This document shows positions 49,495 to 62,840 of a DNA stretch of 64,000 nucleotides, piece by piece. The notes below the pieces were generated by a model that did not search any database, was not told the DNA's origin, and saw nothing but the letters and a program-made list of their open reading frames with translations. The first letter of the stretch is position 1. Every line of letters starts with the position of its first letter. Both the position numbers and the translations under genes were made by a program. The DNA is from Prinia subflava (Eukaryota > Chordata > Aves > Passeriformes > Cisticolidae). The stretch is taken from the NCBI RefSeq assembly GCF_021018805.1, contig NC_086258.1, forward strand, positions 9,339,081-9,403,080, in the 5' to 3' direction.

Positions 49495-49565
49495 CAGTTT
49501 CTGTTTACTCATCTGCAGACTGGAAATAATGATAATGCCAACCCGTCAGGCATTATCTGAAGCTC
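49495..49565 (-). repeat. Possible ancient MIR/L2-type fragment
   Basis: The order 'gtttctgtttactcatctgcag', then 'actggaaataatgataatgcc', resembles the reverse complement of the MIR/L2-type 3' region (tttcctcatctgtaaaatggggataataatacc). It is degraded, and the assignment is by eye. Confidence 0.35.
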
Positions 49566-49737
49566 ACAGTTGTATAAAAAATGCTAATTGTCGAAGGTGA
49601 AAGTCCTGCTGATGGAATGTTGTTCCAGGCAGCTCGGGGAAACACGAGTGGAATCTGTGGGGTGGTCACGCTGGCTCATTCGCGAGGACATCTCGGGGGG
49701 AGATGCCACATTCAACACAGCCTGCTGGTGTTCCTGG

Positions 49738-49781
49738 CTGTCCCTGTGCTGTCCCTGTGCTGTCCCTGTGCTGTCCCTGTG
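49738..49781. repeat. 11-bp tandem repeat next to the exon 2 acceptor
   Basis: Four perfect copies of ctgtccctgtg fill positions -89 to -46 relative to exon 2. The repeat is pyrimidine-rich, and no strong branch-point motif is seen inside it. The likeliest branch A is in tgtgac at about 49800, just downstream. Confidence 0.92.
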
Positions 49782-49826
49782 CTGCGGGGTTTGTTTGTGA
49801 CTGTGCCTTGTTCTCTGTGTCCCCAG

Positions 49827-49930
49827 AGTCCCCCCCGGAGCGGTGCGGGCAGAGGCGCAGCATGCCCAGCGGCATCTCGGACAAGAACCCCGCCATGGAG
49901 CCCGCGGCCACCACGCCCTTCCGGGTCACG
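49827..49930 (+). CDS. DAB2IP: DAB2IP exon 2, shared by both N-terminal isoforms
   Basis: The exon follows a good acceptor (pyrimidine-rich cttgttctctgtgtccccag). It starts with AG, which completes the Glu codon begun by the G of either first exon. It then reads SPPERCGQRRSMPSG, followed by ISDKNPAMEPAATTPFRVT. From memory human DAB2IP reads SPQERPGSRRSLPG and ends PSAATPFRVT in the same place, and about two thirds of the residues agree. The RASAL2 counterpart ends SPFKVPG and is less similar, which supports DAB2IP. The exon ends in phase 0 at donor gtcagt (49931). The protein should continue with GFLSRRLKGS and the PH domain in the next exon, outside this window. The segment is Ser/Pro-rich and likely disordered, just before the PH domain. 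The full protein is a RasGAP and signalling scaffold; none of its catalytic residues are encoded here. Confidence 0.92.
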
Positions 49931-52900
49931 GTCAGTGTCCCCCTGCCCAGCAGGGCCTGGGTCCTGGGGCTGCCAGTGGGGAGAGCAGCCTGCCCACCCC
50001 GAGAGGAGAAGTGCTGCCTGTGGAACTGCGTGTTTGTAGGAGATTGGGGTGCTGTTAGATACTGTTAGCTACAGGCAGCTGCCAGATGTGTCCTGGTAGG
50101 GCAGTGGGGTTTGAGTGGAGTCTGGAGCTGCACTTGGGAGACGTTCCTGGAGAGGTTTCCCTGGTGAGTCCTGGGTACATTTACCTGTCTGCAGCTGTAC
50201 AGGGTGTGCTCACACTCCTACAGAGAGAAAATCTCCTCCAGAGGAACCTGTCATTAACTCATGGGACACCTGCCAAGCTGGGACTGCCCAGAGCCTGGGA
50301 TCCTGTCCCAGCAGGAGCCTGGAGAGCCATCCACATTTTCCATGGCTTCAGTCCCTGTGCTCTGAGATGTCACTGATTGTTCACTACCACGACTAACAGT
50401 GGTCTGGGTGCTCCGTGGGAAGGGCACTGCAGTGTCCAGTGACAGGAACAGGGACCCCAGGAATGGGATCTGTCAGTGCCCAGTGTCAGCACAGCGTGAG
50501 GAGTGTGAGCACAGACACATCAGCTCTGGGCTGGCTCTCGTTGCACACAGCTGTTTTTATTCAGAGAGGACACAAATGGTCTTGCAGCAGCTTTGCTCCA
50601 TACAGGTTTTCTCTGCAGGCCACACCTTCTTTACAGACTCAGCTGCTGCTTACCAAACTCAGGGAGGCAGAACCAGAATTTCAAAGGAAAGACAATGGTG
50701 CAATCTGAAAAAAAATAATCTGAGCACACCCGGTTCACCTGAGAACGTTTGTGCTGGTGAATGAGTCATGATTAGCAGTTTGGACAAGGAGTTTATTTTA
50801 GTTCTAGAAATTGTCCTTGCAGCCATCAGAACCTATCAATCTCAGTGCATGAATGTCCTTGAACTTAAACAAGTACTGCTGATTGGTGAAAATGGCAAAA
50901 CATGACGGGAAAATCTGGATTCTTCACAAGACAGAGAATTTGGGAATATTTTTCTTAGTGTCCCTACAGTCAAAGAAAATAGAAAGCTGTTTATTCCTTT
51001 CCAATGGCATATATCCTGCTTTTTAGATTTTTAGAGAAGCTATTCCAGCTTTGAGCTGCACAAAAGCTGCTATGAGCCCCTGGTGGTGGAACAGCTGATG
51101 TGGGGCGCAGTTCCTTGCTTTGAGCAGCTCTGTTACTCGGTGTGGATTAAATAAGGGCACCATCACACGGGTAATACATGACATTTGTCTTCTCCGAGTT
51201 CAAATCCACCCTCATCTCATTTCTCCCCTGCTCCCCCTCCGAGTGTCACTGCATTAATATGAATGGCTTCATTAGGTACAGTTGGTGCTGCTGCCCAGCC
51301 TTCAGCAGATGTCTGACTTTAGAAATATATTCTCCCTCACCTTCCTTCATTAACCAGAGGAACATTAGCAGTCAGTCCACTCCAGCCACTGGGAATAGTA
51401 ATTAGTGCCTTAGTTTAGTGGTAATGGGATTATTACTTTTGAGCCTGCTGTTGTAGGTTTGGAAATTGTAAGCTTTTCATATTTTACAGCTGATTGTTCT
51501 TCCCTGACATCTCCATCCTTCTGCTGTTGAGTCTCCAAGGGCCTGGGAAGCTCAGGAGCCATTGGATTCAGCTGTTTTGGCAGTGTTGCACTCCCAGTTG
51601 CTTTCTTTCATTTCAGAACTAGAGCAAACTAGGTTGGAAATTTGGGAGCTTCCCTTGGGAGTTCCCTTCCCACACAGAAGTCTGCCAGGCAGGTTACAGA
51701 TAATTGGACATTGTGGTTTTTGAAAACAAGAGCTCCTGGTAGTTTTTGAATTATAGAATATAAACCTTGAAAATCAAGTCTTAAGATTTCTGTATCTTAA
51801 TATGTGACTTAACTGTTCTTACCCCTTCTCCTAAAAGAAAATTTTAATGAAGCTTCTTAAACTTGGAAAAATCTCCTCTAGTCCTGGTTATCTCATGCTG
51901 TATGAGAATTATTTTCCATGTAAATCCCTCCCTTCCCTTCTGTGCTCTCAGAGCTCTGTATGAGCTGATGCAGAATGAGAAATTCGAGGCTCCAGCACAA
52001 TGGTCCCTGAGCTGAGGTTCCTTGTCCTGAGGCTGCTCTCAGGGCCAAGAGTTCAGATTTCAGTCCCCACTTGCAGTGGGCACCTGGCAGAGCTGGGGGT
52101 GCTGCAGGGCTGGAGACACCACAGCCCCTTCTCCACCCCGTGGTCAAAGCCTTGCTTTGAGGAAAATCCAGAGGAGCATCTGCCTCTCTGCACTGAATCC
52201 CAACAGCTCGAGGTGTGAGATGGGTTAGACCTGAAATTTGGGGGGTATTTTATCAAACTCAGGGGAAAGTGTGCTGAGTGCCAATGAAATCCCTCACTGT
52301 GCCCAGCTTGCAGGGAAGGGAGGATTTGCTGAGGCTCACTGGGGAGGACTCACTCCCATCCCATCAAGCACTGCCATCTATTGACTCCTTCTGTTAGAGC
52401 CCGATTTACTTCATTTTCTAGGAAAATATCCCAGGCCAAGCAAAGTCCAAACTGCCAGAAAAATTGAGGAAGAATCTGTATTCTGTATTTTACTAGACAG
52501 AATTTAGGATTTCTTTATTCAGCCCTTTAATACTCAGTTCCAGGAGCACCAAAAACACTTCTTCAGTGCTTGTTCTGGTTGAAGCCACATTGGCTCCAAA
52601 AATCCTCCAAAACCACCCCAAAACACAGTTTTTCTTCTTGTAACATGAACTTGTTTTCCTGCAGTTTTCCTGCCTGTTTGGGCTGGGTACACAGCTGAAT
52701 TGCAGTGATCCATCATAAGCTACTCCTACAGCATTCCTCCATCTATCCTGGTTTTAATCCTTGATAAATGAAGTATTAAATACTAATGGCAGTAAATGGA
52801 AACTCCTGGAGAGATGAAAGTGAGGAGCCCTTCTGCCATTCCTCTTCACTGAACATAATCCTAAATAATGGGATCCCAGTTCAAGCTGCTGTGGACAAGA

Positions 52901-55436
52901 TATTGAAGGATTTTTTCCCCCAAGTTTTTGCCTGTGCCTAAAACACTCTATTTTCCATTTAATTTTTTTTTTTTTTGAAAAGCAGTCATGTAAATTATAT
53001 TATAATGATTTGGCTTTGGAGAATTTATGTTCCTGTATTATGTGGAGAGTGGAATGGCACTTCCCTCGGCATGATCACCCCTCTTTAATTGAAATGTAAT
53101 TGTTTACTAAACCATTGCAGCTCAAAGGGAAAATTACTGTCATTTTGGTCTGTGGCTGCATACATTAAAGTGCCCCTTTTGTAGGGATTGAATTTAAGGA
53201 GAATAGGAACATTATCACAGATGATATACAAACATAAAGCCATTATCATTAAACTGTCAGCTGCAACTGACTTTGGGTAACCAGTGTTGGTGGCAGCAAG
53301 AAATATGGAAATTACTGGAGAATGTATCAGCTCAGTCATCACTTCAGCAACAGGACATGCTTGGAAGCTTTGGGCTTGTGAGCATTTCAGAGATTGGAAG
53401 AAAAACGAGGTTATTTGGAGCCTTTGCAGTTATTTCCAGTCTTGGCAGAAATCAGGAGGGTTCCTCTGGCCCTCAGAGGGGTTTGTCAGGTCCCCAGCAC
53501 CCAGACCTTGTGCCTTAAGCATCCCTTGGAGATGGATTTCCAGGCTCTCCACAAAGGTGCTTTGTTCCTACCACCCTCATTTTCCAGCTGGGAAAATGGA
53601 GGGAGGGAAAACTTAGCTAACTTGAATTTGATCTTGCTTCCAAGCCCAAAAATACGTCCTGAGCCGAATTTCTTCGTTTCTAATTCCCAATCCTGGTGTT
53701 AACCACTAGCTAAGCTGTTCCTAATTACCTCTCTGAAATCCTCCTCAGTTTCAAGAGAATTAAATATTCTCCAAATTGATGCTGTAATGTGAAAAAGAGT
53801 AAGTGGGTTCCTGGACTCCCAAGTCCTTGTTCCTAGTGCAGAAATGCCTTGACTTTTTAACTTTCTCTGTCAGCACCTCATGATGTCAAATTTCTAATTG
53901 CTTGTTATTTAAATTAGAGCCCTCTGCCTTATTTTTCTAAGCCATCTTATTAATACGAATCTGTGAGTATTTTTGATCTTTAATTTTTGCTTGTGCTTTA
54001 TGAGACATGAGATAAATTCTAGTTAAGGTAGGAAGCATAAATTTCATTTTGAAAAAGGGAATCTTTTTCCCTACTCAATGCTCCCTTGCACAGAGGGATT
54101 GGAAAGTGAACCTGACTGTAAAGATATTTTTAATTCTTTGAGCCTGACCTTGTATATCTTGTATTATTTTTTAAGTAAACCTGGAATTTCCAGTTGGGGA
54201 GTACTGCAAGACAACATGGTCAGAGATAGGAGGGGCTGTCAGATTTCAGCACAGAGCTGCAGTCCAAACCACTGAGGATTTATGATGTGCATCAAGCAGG
54301 AGACAGGAATGACAGCATAAAAGACATGGTGCTGTGACCTGCTTCACTGAAAGGGGCTCAGCAAGGCAGGCTATGGATTTTTTCCCTTTTTGAACCGAGT
54401 GTGTTCCAGGGAGGTCTCTTTGTCAGAGCCTGCAGCCGTCTGAGGGACAGTTTTAGAGAAAAGCAGAGCATAAGGGCTCATCAACAGCTTGATTCACACA
54501 CTGAGGCCACCTCTCTGTAGAAGTGTGGGTGATCCTGTTGTAGTTTTTGTGGGGTCTGGCCTGCTCTCCATTGCTGTCACACCGTGGGCTTGGACAGCAG
54601 AGGGTCCCTGGGCAGGAGCAGGGCTGGCTCTGGAGGGGGCACTGAGGGGAGGGGACGTGGCCTGTGCTGCTGCAGGAGGAGGCTCCTGAGGATCCCCACA
54701 GTGCCCAGGCAGAGCCCCTGGGTTACCCTGCAGCTCCCACCCAGAGGGAAAGGCCACAGATCACCGAATTTCACCACTGAAATGTGTTCTGGACTGGGGC
54801 AGGAGCTCACGGTACTGCTCCCTGTGTGAGGCTTGGGCAGGGCATAAACAGGGAAACTTGTGCTTCTGGGGGAGATAAAGTCAAATACTGTGTAGTTCTT
54901 GGGTGGGAAAGGGGAAAACAAACGTTTCAGGAAGTTGCCTGGCTCTACAGAGGATCTAAATTGGCCCAATTCCATTGGTTTTGGTCAGCTACTCCAGATG
55001 TTTGCACTTCCTCAGCCTCTGAGGACACTGGGCTGATCCCTCTGGGCTGTGTGAAACCCAAGGCTCCAAGCAGGGCTCAGGGTCCCAGCGTGAACAGCAG
55101 AAAATCCTCGGGACTGGGACAGATTCCTTGAGCCAGGAGCGAGAAGGGAAGGATGAGAGTGAGAAAGCTCCAAACTCCCCTCCCCAGAAATCTTGAGCAA
55201 GTTTTTGTGGGATGAACCCGTGTTGTTCTCTGAATTTCACGGCTCTCCTCAGATCCCTCCATTCCTCCACTCCTGGGGAAGCAGTGTTGTAGCCAGATGA
55301 GAAATACCAACAGCTCCTGTGTGTTTTCATGGAGAGAGCCCATGGGAGGAATATTTAACATTTAGGCAGTAAGTAGGGCTAATAGGAAATGCTAATTCAC
55401 ATTTCATTCTTTTGATCAGTGTATATTGAATGATAA

Positions 55437-55640
55437 TTACAGTGATAGTACTTGGCACTTCTGTAGCACCTTTCATCTGGAGCTGTTAAAGTGTTCTGCC
55501 AATCTGAATGAATTCAGGCTTGCAGGCACTGTGGGGTTGCAATTTACCATAATGCCTGAAAATAAATGGGAAACTAAGGCCTGGGAAGATTATACCACTT
55601 TCCCTATCATTCAAAATCTGTATGAAACAGCTGGGGCTGT
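55437..55640 (+). mobile_element. Ancient L3/CR1-like LINE 3' end
   Basis: The order 'tagtacttggcacttctgtagcacctttcatctgga', 'gttaaagtgttctgccaatc', 'gaatgaattcaggctt' and 'aaataaatgggaaactaagg' follows the old amniote L3-type tail (tagcacctttcatc, aaagcgctttacaaa, aatgaattaagc, atggggaaactgagg). Divergence is high, as expected for a relic that predates birds. It is non-coding. Confidence 0.5.
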
Positions 55641-58600
55641 GTGGTAGTGCTGCTGGTCATCTCAGAAGAGACAAAACCAACTCAAGGCATAGCTATAAAT
55701 GGTGAAAGTGGTTTAACCCCACCAGGTGACCGGCCTTTACTCTCTAAAACATGTTTGTTTGGCATTTTTTGTGGTAATTTACCAATTCAGTGGGCACTCA
55801 GGTGCTCTGGTGTATTTTTGTTTGAATTCCCCTCACAAAGACAGAGAAATAATCTCAGATTCTCTCTGAATTTTTCAGCAACGTACCTGGATCCATATCC
55901 ATTCTTTAGAGGCTTCCATCTCCAAAGCATGATTTGAACAAAAATGTTCATTTCAAAGCTACCACAAGAAAAAAATTCATAATGTTTCAGTGTCTTCCCA
56001 GGAAGCCCAAGTGCAAACAGCCTGGACTAATTGATAGGCTTTAGGGAGGCAAATGGACCTGACTGGTTTCATTTCTGTGGAGTGAATGAAAGGCAGAAAG
56101 TAAACAAACAAAAGCCTCAATTTGTTTAGACCTCTGGGCACTGAGAACTCTCACATTGCTGGTAGCACAAAGAAAAGAGGGCCATTAGAATATCCAACAT
56201 GACAGTGTCCCTTTTATTTGTTTCTGGGTCACAGATAAAGAATTGTCCTGCAGATATGAAAGGTAGGATAATAAACACATTCCATTCTCCCCCTTTCAGT
56301 AGCACTGGCATTGTGCTTTCAGAAAACACGTCAAGGAGTGGAAGGTATTATCTGAATCTCCTGGATACTGCAGCATGAGTGCCCACTGCATTAGGACCTT
56401 CATCTCTGAACTTCTTCCATTGGGGATTTGCTTTAGCTCGGGGATATTTGGTATTTGCTTAAATACTGAATTCATTGCATGGAATTCACAGAAATCTGTG
56501 TCATTGCCACAATTCACCCTGAACAGGTCTCAATACATTTCTACCAAGTTTTGTTTCTGAGACAGATTTTTCTCTAGTTTAGACTAAACACTTCTCCTTA
56601 ATTGCCAGGACATATTTTGAGCCATAATTTCTGGTCTTTCACTGTAGATGTTCACATGGCACCTGTGCACTTTGGTAATAACGAGGGTGCTGTGACAGGA
56701 GGCCATGGGAGCGATTCCCCCTCGCAGCTGGCAGGGGTCCTGTCCCTGCTCTTCACTCCGTGCAAGTGGCTGAGCTGTCACAGGCACGGAGGAGTTTTTG
56801 GCCCTTGGCTGGCTCGTTTGGAAGTTGTTCTGGAGATTCCTCATTCCCTCCAGATCGCAGCCTCGTGTGAGGCTCTCTCCAGGTGGTGCCACTGTTGTTC
56901 CAAACCAAGTGCAGCTGCCTGGAACAGCAGCCCTGATCCCGCGCTCCCCTGGTGAGTGCAGGCACCCAGGACACTGCAGATAAAGAATTTGGATTCCTGG
57001 CTCAGGGTGGAGCACTCAGGGGAAGATGGCATTGATTTCCAGATACTTTTTTCAAACTTTAGTTGCTATGGAAACAAGATTCCCTTTCTCCTCCGTGCTG
57101 TCACTTTTCCTCAGCGCTGCACTCTGATAAGCAATGGGCTGTGTTTGTCCTCCCCACACGCTTTTTCCCAGTGATATTCATGGCTCAGGCATCAAGGATA
57201 ATTTGAGAGAGAGCTGGGGAAGCTCTGCTGCTTTTCCTGAGGTGTTCAGGTGTTCCCAGGCCTGGCGCTCTGCCAGAATCCTTCTTGTCTTTATCTTCCT
57301 CCATAATTACAGTGGATCATATCTTCCCTGCAACATTTTTCAAAGCACCAAGGAAATTAGCTCCAGAACTAATCATGTCTTTATTTCCTGAATGGCTCAG
57401 TGTAGTTCCCTGCATGGCTCTACGGAATGGGATTTGCCCTGAGCAGTGTCACCTGTCCCTGCCCTGTCCCCTCCCTTCATTCCTGCCTCCTCCAAGGTCA
57501 TCTCCATGGCATTCCCACCATGGCACAGCCTGGCCTGACTGCAGTACACAATTAAGGTTACTTCACTTGACTAAACTCAAGGTTAATTTACTTCACATTT
57601 CCCAAGGAAAAGGCAAAGGGTGATGGGTACAGGTTGGTCCTGGACAGAGGCCATTTAGACACAAGAATTTAAAAAAATTGCTGTTCTTAGGGGGTGGAAG
57701 AGGAGACCTTCATATCCCTTCCTGGGAAACAAGGGAGTGTCCCAGCTAGTGTGGCACTGACTGTGACAGAGGGACACGTGCTGGCCTTGCCCTCGGGCCC
57801 TCTGGGAACCAAGCCTTCCTTGATAATTACCAACCAAGTCAAAAATAGTTAAGGAATCAGTGACTGACACTTAAATCTGCCTGATAGAATTGAAACTTCC
57901 TGCGGGGTGACAAAATTCTGCTTTAAAGAGTAAATCCACTGCTAGTAATTAGGCAAGAAATAGTCACTGCTAAGACCCAAAAATAGGATCTGTCACTTGC
58001 AATGTCTGTCTTATTATTTTGAGGGATAAACCAGCAGTGAACTTAATTTTTGCCTCCAGTTCCTGAAGGATATTCTTTTTGGTTTATATCTTTCAATGTG
58101 AGTGTTTTAAGAGAATTGTCACTTGTGCTGCCTCACATCACCTTCCTCAGCACCTCAGCCCAAAATCAGAAAAAAAGGACGAGCTGAGGAGGGAGAGGAA
58201 GGGAGTAAAGGTGGAGAAAAAGAGCAGTGAGTAGTCTTGTCTTGGGTTTCATTTCTCTCTGAGCTTTCTTAATCAAAAAGCTCTCTGATCTGTGTGTCCT
58301 GAAGGATGGAGAAATCATAAAAGCCAGGCTGGTACTCCTGGAAATGTCGTGTGTGTGTTTTATTTATCCTTCCATTGTAATTTTCCTCCCTTTTTCCAAA
58401 GCTGTAAGTAGGAGGTGAATCAAACTGAAATAGTGATTTTCATAAATTCTGAGATGGGGATAAATGAACTTCATCTTCAGTGTTTGCACAGTGTCTGGGA
58501 AGTGAGTTGTCTAGGGAGGTAGATAGGGGAAAGGCAGGGCTGATGCATCATCTGAATTCCAGTTGGTATTCCCCACACCTTCACAAAAGTGAGCGTTTTT

Positions 58601-61084
58601 GTTTGATTGCAGCTGTAATTATTGCTGAATACAAATGTTCCAATTTAAGCTGCAGAAATGTAGGGAAAGTCTTTGAAGCCAAGAGCATCTGCCTGGAACA
58701 TGAGTTTCATATTTGAATGAGTAACTTTTACTGCAAAATTACACAATGAATCCCTACATTCAAAAGATAATAATATTTTTTTTACTCTAAACACATCATC
58801 TACCAACTGCTTTTTAAAATTTATTGGCTTGGCAGCTGGTTTTGTAGAAAATGTGTTACTGAAATCACACAAGGTTTGTCAGAGAAAATGAGGCAGCTTG
58901 GTGTTGGAACCTTCCTGTAGACTTGGAGCTGGCCATCAATATTCTGGAAAATGGGGTTCTCTTATTTGCTCTGCCCCAGAGGTTTCAGGTGGAGCAAGCA
59001 GGGAGATGCCTGACACAGCAGGACATCCATACAGCAAACTTGGGAAAGCAGGGAGAAAACACATTTGTTAACCTGTTTACTCTGCATCACACCCAAAGGT
59101 GGACTTCAAAAGGGAGCAGCAATGTAAAGAGATTAATGGAGGTGGTTTTCTCCTCTCCCCTGTGTGTTCATTTCTCATCCTGGCCAGCTCTGATACCTGT
59201 TTTAGCAGGAGCCATGTGTCTGGAGGGTGAAGTGATCCTGGCTTTGCAGCTTCTCTGGGCACAGTCAGTGCAGCAAATCACTGGGACAGCTCTGCCCTCA
59301 CCCCCTCCCTCTGTGCCTGCCACAGCCCTCCCTGCTGACAGCATCTCCTCCCTGCTCCCACCTCCACCAGCCTGCCCTCCTCTCTCCCTCCCTGCACAGG
59401 AACCTTGTTGAGGCACAGACCTGCCTGGGGACTGGCTTTTAAAAGGCTATTCTCATTTCTGAGACTGGGAAAGAATTAAATTAATCTGCTTTATATGAAA
59501 AAATACCTTCTGTCCTGAAATAGAAGGGCACAATGGTTGATGTCAACTGTTCCTAGACAGATTTTGTACCTGTGTAATGGTCCTGAGCCCAGTGGTCAGT
59601 GACCCACTGGAGCTGAAGTGCTGCCCCACAGAAACAAAGTGCAGCTTTTGGAACCTCCTGGGCTCCTGAGCCCTTGGCAGAACCCCAAGGGGCCTGGGTC
59701 AGGATGTTTCAGAGTTTTGGATACAGCAGTTTGTGCTCTGGGTTGGGGCACTCCGTTGTGCCTTTCAGTGCTCCACCCCACTGAAATCCTCCTGCAGGTG
59801 CCATCCCTGCTTGGCTGTCCCCAGTTCTGCTCCCTTGGGGTGAATCTCTGCTCTTCAAGGTTACTTGCATTCTCCCTGTGTCTCTGTTTCTGCATCTTTC
59901 ATCCCTGATTGCTCAATTACCCTGCTCCTACCTTCCCAAGGAATATTTATCTGTCTTGTTGGGATGTGAAATGTTGACAGTATGATAATTACAGAGCTGG
60001 GAACAAATAATCCAGAGTAGTGTGGGTTTGTTTTAATAGGAGAACAAAAGAATCCAAATTGAAGAACCAAGTGATCACTGAATAACAACTGTCAAAGTGT
60101 GGTTGGGGTCTGGATTCTTCCTGACACTTGAATTCCTTCATCCTTTATTAATGTCCCACCTGTTCCCTGTCCATGTTCTGTGGAAGTTCATCAGTGCTAA
60201 TTGGAGAATCCAGATCCAGACTTCCCAAGGTTTCTGTTACTTTACCAAAGGCAGGAAGGAAATCTGCCCCGAACAGAAAAGGAACAAAGTGAAATTCTGC
60301 AAAGAAGCAGTTAGCTGAAAACATGAGGGAGAATGTCCTGAGCTGAGAGCTGCCAGTCCATGGAATTCTTTCTCCAGGGCAGTGGGAGAAGATCCCGTGA
60401 CCAAGGCAGATTCAATAAAATAGGTAAAATCTTTATGGAAATGGAGCTCAAGCAGCAATTCTTTGTTGGCCAGAGGTGGGAAAGGGATGAGATGTTGTTA
60501 ATGTGTTCTGTTACTGCTGCTTCTCTGTGACTTGCTGATACTCACACGTGTGAGATTTGCCATATTCATAATTAACCCCCAGCGCCTCTCATTCGATGCA
60601 ATTCCAGCTCTCCTGACCTGGCCAGACCCGCACTGTCCCCTGGGTGACCTGGGGGACATCAGTGCATCTCCATCTGATTTTTCAGATGGGCTGAGCTGTG
60701 CTTGCAGTGACGCTGCAGATCTGATTCATCTGTGGCCTGGCAGGGCAGTGTTGCTAAGCAGCGCTTACACCAGGAGCTGCTCCTCACACTCCGGGGCTGC
60801 TTCAGGACCTGGCCCCTCTCGTGATCCTGAGATCCTGAGAGCTGCATCTCCGTGTCCATCCTGGAACAGAGCACAGATCCGACCACAGAGCAGCAGGGTT
60901 GGGGTTTTTATTGCAGTTACCTCTGACACGCAATGGGTTTGCAGATATTTCATCATTCCTTTGGGGTTTAGCCTAAATCCAAGAACTTCTCTCTCAGAAA
61001 GGCTTTCCTTATCCCTTTAGAATAAGATTGTAGGGTGACATCAGTCAGAGCAAGTGGTGGCTCCTTGCTCCTAGTGAGACATCA

Positions 61085-61297
61085 GGGGAGGTTAGATGAG
61101 ATATTAGGAAAAGTTTCTTCATGGAAAAGACTGTCCAGTGTTGGGACAGCTGCCCAGGGAGGTGACAGTCACCCTCCCTGGAAGTGGATGTGGCACCTGG
61201 GACGTGGTTCAGTGAACAGGCAGGTGGTGCTGGGTTCATAGCTGGAATTGGTGATGTTACAGTTCTTTTCCAACCTTAACAATTCCATGATTCTCTG
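61085..61297 (+). mobile_element. CR1 LINE 3' end
   Basis: This is the clearest repeat of its kind in the window. 'ggaggttagatgagatattagg' is followed by 'cagctgcccagggaggtgacagtcaccctccctgg', 'gatgtggcacctgggacgtggttcagtg', 'gctgggttcatagctgg' and 'cttttccaaccttaacaattccatgattct'. All match, in order, the avian CR1 3' region and its terminal short repeat. The copy is 5'-truncated with no open reading frame. Confidence 0.93.
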
Positions 61298-62840
61298 ATC
61301 TGCTGCTGCCCATAGGGCTCACAGGGTGACTGGGAACAGTCCTGAGATTCATCAAATTAAATGGAGAAAGAGACACTGAGGGACTTTGCACCCACTAAAC
61401 ACAGCCATGGGTTCAGAAGGAGAACACACATTAATCTGTGGGTGCATTTCGAGGTCCAGAGAGGATAAACTCTTTTGGTTTTCCTTTGAAGTTCACATCT
61501 CTCCTGCTCTGCAGACTTTGGGGGCTGTTGCCCTCCTTTTCCCTTTCCCTGGCATTGCATTGGACAAAACTTCAGAGCAAGCTTGGGTTTGCCACGTAAA
61601 CAGAATTTGGAGGTGTTGGTTGATAAACTTGCAAAAGTGTCATTTCCTAAGGTTTCTGCAGATTTCTCATAAGTTTGGGGGTGTCTTCAGCCTCAAGGTT
61701 GGCACTGTCTTGCCTCCCATGTGCCCGAGTTCAGAACAGCCCCCGTGCAGGCCTCGTGTATCCTGGAAATGCAATTTTTGGGAGGGAATTCCACAGGGGC
61801 CGTGTGCTCGGTCACCTGAACAGAGCCCTTCATCACACCTGACAGGAGCAGAGCTGCAGGACAGCAAAGCAACTTACAACTCCAAAGTCCAAACCAGAAA
61901 GAGCTGACAGAAATAAATGATATATGAAGCGTTTGAGGGGCTGCAGACACTCCCAGCCCTGTGCCTCCAACACTGAACAAATGAAAAACATTTGATCCAT
62001 AAAGGTCAGCGCTGTACAGAAATTCCCTTCCTGCCCTGCTTCAGTGCCAGGGACCACTTGGGGGATTATTTCTGTTTTTGTTCTTCTGAGAGACACAAAT
62101 GGTGCCTGGGCTCACCCTCAGAGTTGTTCTGGGCTCTGCATTCTTGGGGTAGCTCAATGCAGTCGTGTTCTACAGAGAGAAGGGTAAAAATGCACTCTTA
62201 AATGTCTTTACCTAGTAAGAAGCAGCATCAGATGCTCCCCAAAAAAGCTTTCTCTTTTATTTTGAAAGCTAAGACTAACATGGGTAATTGCAGAAATGGG
62301 TAAACTCATTTGTTTGGAACATTTATGGCTATAAAAGGATGCTTAGTGTTGGCACAGCTCTACTTGTTTCACAAATACAAATATTAATTATCCATTCAGT
62401 GGAGCCTCAATAAGAGGCTATTTCTATGTGCTGTGCAGGAGCAGAAAAAAACCCAGACTAATTCCAGAATTAAATTAAGTTTAAAAATTGTAAAGCCCAG
62501 GATAAGGATGGGTCTGGTAGAGAAGATTTACTCCCAGTTTTATACCTTATCCCTGCCATAGCAGAACACGTGGAGACCTGGGATGAAAGGCTGCATTGCC
62601 CACTTGTACTCACAGCAAACACTTATTTATTGCAGTTTCCTTATTATGAGTAGTGGAAAAATTCCTGATGTCCTCTCATGTCCCCCAGAGTTGAGATTTG
62701 CTTGAACTAAAACAAAAAGATGTGGAAGAGCTACAAAAATAACCCCATCTGTTCAGTAGTTCCTGTGATCTGCCTTTGTAGGGGGTGTTCTGTGTGGGTT
62801 TGGGGTGCCAGCAGGGCTGTGTCTGTGTTCCTGTCTGACC

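Larger units (their letters stand above)
35027..49826 (+). other. DAB2IP intron between exon 1b and exon 2
   Basis: This 14.8-kb intron runs from donor gtaatt at 35027 to acceptor cccag ending at 49826. I see no other exon with family similarity. Items inside are a cluster of three ctaac motifs before an ag at 35238-35239, GC-rich patches at about 44100-44310 and 46140-46400, a possible MIR fragment at 49495-49565 and an 11-bp tandem repeat just before the acceptor. The longest open frame of the region, 291 codons at 37160-38035, overlaps several frames on the other strand and has no recognisable domain, so it is not called as a gene. Confidence 0.75.

Noticed and set aside
49827..49930. Assignment of the gene to RASAL2 or SYNGAP1 instead of DAB2IP
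   Set aside because: RASAL2 has SPRRRS and ends SPFKVPG in this exon, and it lacks the YYYRLLRR first exon. The residues here follow DAB2IP at both ends. A database search would settle it.
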